DNA of 13,206 nucleotides from CAZKFN01 sp964552035 (GTDB taxonomy: Bacteria; Bacteroidota; Bacteroidia; Flavobacteriales_E; Vicingaceae), in assembly GCA_964552035.1 (NCBI GenBank), contig CAZKFN010000069.1, forward strand, positions 1 to 13,206. The letters are read 5' to 3'. The position numbers were made by a program, and so were the translations under genes. Of the stretch, positions 7,333-13,206 are shown in pieces. The notes beneath the pieces were generated by a model. It saw nothing but the letters and a program-made list of their open reading frames with translations. It did not search any database and was not told the origin of the DNA. Positions within the stretch are counted from its first letter, which is position 1. Every line of letters begins with the position of its first letter.

Positions 7333-10300
7333 ATGGAAAAGCAGTTTTTAGTATATAAATCCTCAGCAGGCTCTGGGAAGACCTTTACCTTAGTAAAGGA
7401 GTTTTTAAAACTTTGTTTAGCAAAGAAAGACCATAACTATTTCTCTAAAATATTGGCCATTACTTTTACCAATAAAGCTACACAAGAAATGAAAAATCGC
7501 ATAGTTGAGGAATTGCAACTCTTAGCTGACAAAAGTGCTAAAAGTGAGATGCGAACTATTTTCATGCGGGAATTAGCAATGAGTGAAGATGAACTTTGTG
7601 AAAAAGCAGAAAAAATTTTATCGGCAATACTTCACAACTATGGCGACTTTAGCGTAAGTACAATCGATAGTTTCTCCTATAGAATTATAAAAACTTTTGC
7701 GAGAGATATAGGCCTTCCTATGAATTTTCAATTGGAAATTGATGAAAAAAGAATATTAGAAGAAAGTGTAAATGCCTTAATTGAAACCGTAGGGGGAGAT
7801 CCTGAGCTTACCAAAAGCTTAATCAGCTTTATCTTATTTAGAGTACAAGAAGAAAGCAGTTGGAGAATTGAGGAGGATTTAAAACAATTTGCCAGAAATC
7901 TTACCAAAGACTCCAATGCGCCTTTTTTAAATGCATTGAAAAAAAATTCAGTAGAAGACTTTAACAACTTAAAAAAGCACTTATCTAAAATTATTACAAA
8001 CACAGAATATCAGTTTGAAGAGCTAAAAAACAAAGGAAATAATCTAATTCTAAATTGTGGTGCGGATGTAAAATCCTTTTATTATGGGGCTAGAGGAATA
8101 GCAAATTACTTTAATAAAATTGTTCTTTTAAAACCGGATACTTTTGAACTCAACTCCTATATGGTAAAAACTATAGAAGAGGATTATTGGTATAAAGAAA
8201 CAATAATTTTAGTAGAACGATCTGCTATTGATAGTATAAAATCCTCTGTAATAGATTTAATAAATAGGCTAGAACAGTTTAAAAACAAGGAACTTAAGAT
8301 TTACATTGCCGCATTGGCCATAAGAAATAAGTTGTATTCTCTCTCCTTAATTAAAGATATTGACAAACGTATAGAAGATTATAAAAAGGAAGAAAGAGTA
8401 TTGCCCATTTCAGATTTTAATAAAAAAATAGCACAATTTGTATTGGAAGAGCCTGTTCCTTTTATTTATCATCGAATAGGAGAATGGTATAAACATCTTA
8501 TGATTGATGAATTTCAAGACACTTCTGTTCTGCAGTTTGTCAATTTATTACCTTTAATAGAAAACGCCTTATCGGAGGGGCATAAAAACATGATTGTGGG
8601 AGATGCCAAGCAGGCCATTTATAGATTCAGAGGAGGAGAGGTTAGGCAGTTGGCAGCCATGCCTAATTATATGCATGCTAACTTTGAAAACAACTCTTTT
8701 GTAAAACAAAGAATGCAGGTTTTAAAAAGTCAGTATCAGCCTATAAATTTAGAAACAAACTATCGCTCCACCGAGGCCGTAGTGGATTTTAACAATACAT
8801 TTTTCAACTATTTAAAGCAAAGAGAAGATCTCTTTGCAGAAGATGTAAGAACTATTTTTGATGAAGTAGAACAAAAAGTAAGAGAAGATAAAAAAAATCA
8901 AGGATTAGTGGAATTACGCTTCCTAAACAATGGGAAAGACGAATTTCATTTAGAGCATATTTTAGAGATAATTAATACTGCTGTAGAAGATCATAATTAT
9001 TCTTATTCAGATATTGGGATATTGTGTAGAAACAATATTCAAGCTGTAAACGTGGCTAATTTTTTAAAGGATGAAGAAATACCCCTTGTATCATCAGAAG
9101 CCTTATTGATTAAAAATATTCCACAAGTAAAGTTTTTGGTCAACCTCTCTATTTGGTTAAATGATTTTCAAAACATTAAAGCCATTAAGGACATCATAAG
9201 CTTTTTAATCAACAAAAAAGGTTGGGATGATAAAATGGATGTCTATTTTAAAAAATATTTGCGTGTGGACAGTAAAGGAAATCCCCAAGCTGACTTAAGA
9301 GAATTCTTTTTTGAACTGGGCTATACCATAAATGTGGAAACGCTTGAACTTTTACCTTTGCATTTGTTGTTTGAAGAGTTTATTAGAACTTTTGAGTTGG
9401 ATAAAGAATTTGACATCTATATTCAATCTTTTCAAGAAGAGGTATTGACTTTCAGTCAGAAAGAAGGGAATAATTTGAATGCTTTTATCGACTGGTGGGA
9501 AGAGTTTCAGGATAAATTAGCTTTAGATCTTCCAGAAGGAACCAATGCCATAGAAATTTTGACCATTCACAAATCTAAAGGTTTAGCTTTTCCAATCGTG
9601 ATTTTGCCCTTTTTAAAGAAAGTAGCTCTTCCAAAACCCAAGGACATTTGGGTCTCACTTCCTGAAGAATTAAAAGGAGAGTCAGAAGTTTCTTATGCCT
9701 TAATCAAAGAGAATAAAAATTTAGATTTTTCATTGTTTAAAACAACCTATCAAGAAGAAGTAAATAAAAGGCATATGGATGATTTAAATGTACTTTACGT
9801 TGCTTTAACAAGAGCAGCAGATAGTCTGTATTTAATCGCCGAGCCCTTTTCTGCAAAATACTCAGAATCAGTTGCTGAGTCAAATTTACTTAAATCTTTC
9901 CTAGACTTTAATAATTTAACTTTAAATCAGGGGGAGGACTATGAATATTATCGTTGGGGAAATGCAAAAACCAAGCCTTTAATTCCAGAAAAATTAGAAG
10001 AAGATAAGATCCATTTAAAATACCATTCTTTACCTTGGACAGTTAAGTTAGCTATCAGTAAAAAGGGTAGGGGAAATTGGTTGGTAAAAGCAGAAAATAA
10101 CCAAAGAGATTATGGGAATTTAATGCACGACATTTTGGCGGATATTAAAACAGAAGAAGACATAGAAACGGTGTTAAATCAAAAGCATTTGAAGGGTGAA
10201 ATTAAACCAGAAGAACTCAGTTATTTGTCTTCAAAATTAAAAGCCATTACAGGACATCTTGAATTAAAAGAATATTTCTCTAAACACATTGAAAGCAAAC

Positions 10301-10524
10301 GAGAAGTGCCTTTAATTACTTCATCAGGTGAAATAGTACGACCGGATCGCTTGGTAATTTTTAAAGATAAATGGGTAGTGATTGATTATAAGACAGGAGA
10401 GAAGAATGAAAGTCATGAGATTCAGGTAAAGAATTATATACATGCACTATCAGAAATCACCGATTTGCCAATAGAAGGTTTAATTATCTATACGGAAAAC
10501 TTGGAGCTATTAAAAGTAGCTTGA
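7333..10524 (+). CDS. AddA/RecB-like UvrD-family helicase with C-terminal PD-(D/E)xK nuclease
   Basis: A 1063-residue superfamily 1A helicase-nuclease, probably for double-strand-break end processing before RecA loading. Motifs in order: Walker A A12-G-S-G-K-T17; Ia A42-I-T-F-T-N-K-A; II D392-E-F-Q-D396; III G423-D-A-K-Q-A-I-Y-R-F-R-G434; IV N472-L-E-T-N-Y-R-S-T480; V T744-I-H-K-S-K-G-L; VI L821-Y-V-A-L-T-R-A-A. The nuclease is intact: G928-N-L-M-H932, R1003-P-D1005, D1018-Y-K1020, and Q1031-x3-Y1035. That is the RecB/AddA metal site. Its normal partner would be an AddB-type protein; none is in the window, so it is encoded elsewhere or lost. The start lies 2 bp after miaA. Stand-alone UvrD/PcrA is excluded by the nuclease domain. 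Confidence 0.92.
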   Translation: MEKQFLVYKSSAGSGKTFTLVKEFLKLCLAKKDHNYFSKILAITFTNKATQEMKNRIVEELQLLADKSAKSEMRTIFMRELAMSEDELCEKAEKILSAILHNYGDFSVSTIDSFSYRIIKTFARDIGLPMNFQLEIDEKRILEESVNALIETVGGDPELTKSLISFILFRVQEESSWRIEEDLKQFARNLTKDSNAPFLNALKKNSVEDFNNLKKHLSKIITNTEYQFEELKNKGNNLILNCGADVKSFYYGARGIANYFNKIVLLKPDTFELNSYMVKTIEEDYWYKETIILVERSAIDSIKSSVIDLINRLEQFKNKELKIYIAALAIRNKLYSLSLIKDIDKRIEDYKKEERVLPISDFNKKIAQFVLEEPVPFIYHRIGEWYKHLMIDEFQDTSVLQFVNLLPLIENALSEGHKNMIVGDAKQAIYRFRGGEVRQLAAMPNYMHANFENNSFVKQRMQVLKSQYQPINLETNYRSTEAVVDFNNTFFNYLKQREDLFAEDVRTIFDEVEQKVREDKKNQGLVELRFLNNGKDEFHLEHILEIINTAVEDHNYSYSDIGILCRNNIQAVNVANFLKDEEIPLVSSEALLIKNIPQVKFLVNLSIWLNDFQNIKAIKDIISFLINKKGWDDKMDVYFKKYLRVDSKGNPQADLREFFFELGYTINVETLELLPLHLLFEEFIRTFELDKEFDIYIQSFQEEVLTFSQKEGNNLNAFIDWWEEFQDKLALDLPEGTNAIEILTIHKSKGLAFPIVILPFLKKVALPKPKDIWVSLPEELKGESEVSYALIKENKNLDFSLFKTTYQEEVNKRHMDDLNVLYVALTRAADSLYLIAEPFSAKYSESVAESNLLKSFLDFNNLTLNQGEDYEYYRWGNAKTKPLIPEKLEEDKIHLKYHSLPWTVKLAISKKGRGNWLVKAENNQRDYGNLMHDILADIKTEEDIETVLNQKHLKGEIKPEELSYLSSKLKAITGHLELKEYFSKHIESKREVPLITSSGEIVRPDRLVIFKDKWVVIDYKTGEKNESHEIQVKNYIHALSEITDLPIEGLIIYTENLELLKVA

Positions 10525-11607
10525 TTAATATTTATAAACCATTGCGTTGATATTCATTCCGGCACCTACTGAGGCAAATATAAGTGTATCTCCTTTTGTA
10601 AGTTTATGTTTTTCCATTTTACCTTTTATAATTAAATCCAATAAAGTTGGAATGGTAGCAACAGAAGAATTCCCTAACCAAGAAACTGTCATAGGCATGA
10701 TGTTTTCTGGTATTTGCTTTAAATTATACAATGCAAAAAGACGTTCTAATATTGCATCATCCATTTTGCCATTGGCTTGATGGATTAATATTTTTTTAAC
10801 TTCTACTAGAGAAACTTTAGCTTTTTCTAAACATTCTTTTATTGCTTGAGGAACGGTTTCTAAGGCATATTGATAAATTTTTCTACCATTCATTTTTAGA
10901 TAATTATTTTCTTTTCCCCCGTGTTTAGAATTGTAAGATTCATCCATATAGAGCATTTCAGAATAAACATGAGTATCAGAACGTGTTTTATGTGCAATTA
11001 CTCCCAGAGGGCTTTCACTGTTTTGGGCTTCTATTATTGTAGCACCTGCACCGTCTGCATATAAAAGGCTGTCCACATCATGAGGGTCAATCACTCTTGA
11101 AAGCGTCTCTGCTCCAATAATTAAGATACGTTTAGCATCTCCGGATTGGATGTAGTAGTTGGCTTGAATAAAAGCTTGTAACCAACCCGGACAGCCAAAA
11201 GAAATATCATAAGCAACAGCGCTAGGATTTTTAATTTTTAGCTTAGCTTTAACTCTAGCAGCTAGGCTGGGTACTATATCTACACTTTTGCTGTTGGGTT
11301 TAACATCTCCAAAGTTGTGAGCCATAATAATATAATCTAAGCTCTCCGGGTCAATTTTTGCAGATTTTATAGCTTCTTTAGCAGCTAAATAGGCAATATC
11401 TGAAGTAAGTAAGTCATCCGTAATATACCTTCTTTCTTTAATGGTAGTAATTTCTTGAAATTGCTTAGTAATAGCTTCATTGGTCTTTTCAATCTTTTCT
11501 CCTGAAGAATTGTAAAAAGTATGCTGATGGAAATCAGAGTTTATGATATTTCTTGTAGGAAGATAACTGCCTGTTCCAGTTATTATACTGTATATTTTTT
11601 GTCTCAT
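10525..11607 (-). CDS. 3-oxoacyl-ACP synthase III family protein (FabH-like)
   Basis: A 360-residue thiolase-fold condensing enzyme. The Cys-His-Asn triad is visible: C139 in S-F-G-C-P-G-W, H276 in L-I-H-Q-A-N, and N313 in L-G-N-S-S. The C-terminal G-A-G-M-N glycine loop is present. FabH enzymes condense acetyl-CoA or other acyl-CoA with malonyl-ACP to start fatty-acid or polyketide synthesis; the active-site context G-C-P-G-W differs from the usual A-C-S-G, so the primer may differ. The open frame runs 23 codons further upstream to 11676, but those residues are hydrophobic and unlike the family, and a promoter -7 box lies inside them. I therefore start at 11607, where G-T-G-S-Y-L-P follows at the expected distance. 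The gene stands alone and converges on the helicase-nuclease with no spacer. Confidence 0.9.
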   Translation of the reverse strand: MRQKIYSIITGTGSYLPTRNIINSDFHQHTFYNSSGEKIEKTNEAITKQFQEITTIKERRYITDDLLTSDIAYLAAKEAIKSAKIDPESLDYIIMAHNFGDVKPNSKSVDIVPSLAARVKAKLKIKNPSAVAYDISFGCPGWLQAFIQANYYIQSGDAKRILIIGAETLSRVIDPHDVDSLLYADGAGATIIEAQNSESPLGVIAHKTRSDTHVYSEMLYMDESYNSKHGGKENNYLKMNGRKIYQYALETVPQAIKECLEKAKVSLVEVKKILIHQANGKMDDAILERLFALYNLKQIPENIMPMTVSWLGNSSVATIPTLLDLIIKGKMEKHKLTKGDTLIFASVGAGMNINAMVYKY

Positions 11608-11644
11608 ACACACCGTTATTCCACATTTTCTAAATAGGATAAAG

Positions 11645-11652
11645 CAAAGGTA
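11645..11652 (-). promoter_or_regulatory. Bacteroidota -7 promoter element for the FabH-like gene
   Basis: The minus strand reads TACCTTTG followed by C, a good match to TAnnTTTG. It would start transcription near 11638-11640, about 30 nt before the ATG at 11607. No clean TTG -33 box is seen. Its position inside the longer open frame argues against the start at 11676. Confidence 0.55.
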
Positions 11653-11682
11653 CGAAAGAAATAGTGCATGGCTCACTTTAAT

Positions 11683-11695
11683 AGTTTAGTAAACT
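11683..11695. promoter_or_regulatory. 13-bp perfect palindrome AGTTTAgTAAACT
   Basis: Six-base arms around one central base, about 30 bp upstream of the -7 box of the FabH-like gene and 38 bp beyond the stop of the PKD protein gene. No T run follows, so it is not a standard terminator. It could be an operator for the FabH-like gene, or chance in AT-rich DNA. Confidence 0.3.
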
Positions 11696-11732
11696 TAAAA
11701 AGAAGTGAAATTCCAGTATATTTATAAATGCT

Positions 11733-13206
11733 TTAGCGAAGTAGATTAATTGTTCCTCTTTTGGATATAACTTTTCCGCTATAAGTAAGAGCTTCTACAA
11801 CATATACATACGTTTCAATTGGTTGCGGCTTATTTTTGTAAATACCATCCCAACCATCATCAAAATCCTTAGATTCAAATACTTTTTCACCAAAGCGATT
11901 ATAAATCTTAAAGTAAAGTAATTCTTTTAAACCCCATCCATTGGCATAAATAACATCGTTGGTGCCGTCTCCGTTTGGAGTAAAAGTGTTTGGAACATCT
12001 ACTGAATACTTTTCTTCAACTTCTATATAAATGGTATCAAAAATCTCAAAACATCCCAAAGAATCTGCAATACGAACAATGTAACTTGTACTTTGCAATG
12101 GACGTGCAATAGGATTGTAGCAGTCATCGCAAGACAGACCCAGCGATGGAGTCCATTGATAATAAAACCCCAACCCAGCATATACATTTAATTCAACCTT
12201 TTCTCCTATAATTATTGTAGTATCTAGACTGCCTTTTGGTATTGCAATAGGAGCTTGTTGCACTTTAACTTTAATATATCCGGTATCGGAACAATTAAAC
12301 TCATTAAAAGCTATAACTTGATAAAGGGTTGTTGTATCGGGTATTGCTTTTTGTGTAGCGCTGCTGCTGTCTGTTAAGGAATTAAAAGGGAACCAAGAAT
12401 ACCGCATTCCACCCGAAGCTTCAAGTATAACACTATCTCCAATACAAATCTCTTGATCTGAAGTATAACTAACTTTTGGTTTTGGGTTTACAAGTAGGTT
12501 TTGGCGAGCAGTGTCTTTGCATCCTATATTGGATTCAATCTTTAAGCTAATGGTATAGCTTCCGGCTTGAGAATAGAGGTGAGTTGGGTTAAAATCATTA
12601 CTGTTGGTATTGCCATCTCCGAAATCCCATGTAAATTTATCGGCTCCGGTAGAATTGTTTTGAAATACTGCATTAAAAGGCTGGCAGGCTGTGTCCTCAT
12701 TGAGTATGAATTCAGCTTTATTATCAAAAATGTAAATGCTGTCCATAACTTTAACATTACAATTGGTGGTTGAATCTCTTAAAGTAAGATAGAGGTAATG
12801 CAAACCAACTCTATCGTAAGCATGTGAAGTAACATAATCTCGACTTCCAGAACCATCTCCAAAATCCCAATATACATCGGTAACACCTGAAGGGTTTTCT
12901 GCTTTAAAGTTGATAATATCATGGATGCAAGCACTGTCTTTATCCAGAATAATATCTGCAGTAGGAGCATTAATTTTAATAAACTCTCCCATACTAACAC
13001 TATCGCTACAACCGTAAGATGTTTTTACCCTTAGGAAAACATTAAAATTCCCATTAGCTATATAATTGTGATAAGGATGTTGTATGGCCGAAGTATTGTT
13101 ATCCCCAAAATCCCAATACCATTCAGTAATATTACCTGTAGATTGATCTTGAAAGTTCACTTCTAGAGGGTAGCAGTTGGCATGGGTCGTATCTGCAGTA
13201 AATGCT
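11733..13206 (-). CDS. Secreted PKD/Ig-repeat protein with type IX (gliding-motility-type) C-terminal domain, 5'-truncated
   Basis: The C-terminal 490 residues of a large extracellular protein; the frame stays open to the window edge, so the N-terminus is missing. The first possible start codon in the frame is a GTG at 13160, but it lies mid-repeat and 15 more in-frame residues precede it, so it is not the start. In the visible part there are three PKD domains with W-D-F-G-D cores at 31-35, 113-117 and 193-197, each followed by a Cys-containing strand. Two Ig/adhesin-like modules follow (about 240-315 and 318-396, with C359-D-D-C362). The type B sorting domain covers about 404-490 (N406-T-F-T-P-N-G-D-G-T-N-D, then I434-Y-N-R-F-G). 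It is exported by type IX secretion and likely surface-attached or released. Ligand unknown. Confidence 0.93.
   Translation of the reverse strand, partial: AFTADTTHANCYPLEVNFQDQSTGNITEWYWDFGDNNTSAIQHPYHNYIANGNFNVFLRVKTSYGCSDSVSMGEFIKINAPTADIILDKDSACIHDIINFKAENPSGVTDVYWDFGDGSGSRDYVTSHAYDRVGLHYLYLTLRDSTTNCNVKVMDSIYIFDNKAEFILNEDTACQPFNAVFQNNSTGADKFTWDFGDGNTNSNDFNPTHLYSQAGSYTISLKIESNIGCKDTARQNLLVNPKPKVSYTSDQEICIGDSVILEASGGMRYSWFPFNSLTDSSSATQKAIPDTTTLYQVIAFNEFNCSDTGYIKVKVQQAPIAIPKGSLDTTIIIGEKVELNVYAGLGFYYQWTPSLGLSCDDCYNPIARPLQSTSYIVRIADSLGCFEIFDTIYIEVEEKYSVDVPNTFTPNGDGTNDVIYANGWGLKELLYFKIYNRFGEKVFESKDFDDGWDGIYKNKPQPIETYVYVVEALTYSGKVISKRGTINLLR

Noticed and set aside
7728..8003. Minus-strand open frame inside the helicase-nuclease gene
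   Set aside because: Low-complexity Ser/Leu/Lys/Phe composition typical of an antisense shadow of AT-rich coding DNA.
11608..11676. N-terminal extension of the FabH-like protein
   Set aside because: A promoter -7 box lies within it and its residues do not resemble the family N-terminus.
12542..13000. Alternative open frames across the PKD gene and short plus-strand frames at 831-1013, 4700-4915 and 10547-10780
   Set aside because: They lie inside strongly supported genes in other frames and show no motif or start context of their own.
13158..13160. GTG as the start of the PKD protein
   Set aside because: Coding continues in frame upstream with a Cys-containing PKD strand to the window edge; the GTG is an internal Val codon.

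Overview
The window is an AT-rich piece of a Bacteroidota chromosome. Four things point there: a type IX secretion (gliding-motility-type) C-terminal domain on a PKD-repeat protein, a TonB-dependent receptor with an N-terminal carboxypeptidase-regulatory-like domain, A-rich tracts instead of Shine-Dalgarno sequences before the start codons, and a good TAnnTTTG-type -7 box before one gene. Genus cannot be told from the sequence. All intact genes have open frames. I saw no tRNA, rRNA, insertion sequence or CRISPR array.

Left part (16-6353, all on the minus strand): a probable copper-handling island. In transcription order it has a small one-TM protein with a Cys-x9-Cys-x3-Cys-Tyr-Leu signature (5958-6353), then, after a 277-bp non-coding gap, a tightly packed set: a Cys-rich sialidase-fold (BNR) lipoprotein, a TonB-dependent receptor, an MbnP-family lipoprotein and a di-haem MauG/MbnH-type lipoprotein. 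MbnP and MbnH are a known pair in methanotrophs, where the di-haem enzyme converts a tryptophan of MbnP to kynurenine and so creates a copper site. Here the pair sits with an outer-membrane transporter and two poorly characterised Cys-containing proteins, so the whole may be an envelope copper acquisition or sensing system. The role of the BNR lipoprotein and the small TM protein is the open question, and they are the most interesting items in the window.

Middle part (6428-10524, plus strand): a two-gene unit divergent from the island. It has a short-form tRNA dimethylallyltransferase (miaA) followed 2 bp later by a 1063-residue AddA/RecB-like helicase-nuclease with all superfamily 1 motifs and an intact C-terminal PD-(D/E)xK nuclease. 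Its usual AddB-type partner is not in the window.

Right part (10525-13206, minus strand): a FabH-like 3-oxoacyl-ACP synthase III converges on the helicase-nuclease with no base between the two stop codons. It has its own promoter, which argues for a start 69 bp inside the longest open frame. Last comes the 3' part of a large secreted PKD/Ig-repeat protein with a complete type IX sorting domain; its 5' end lies outside the window.
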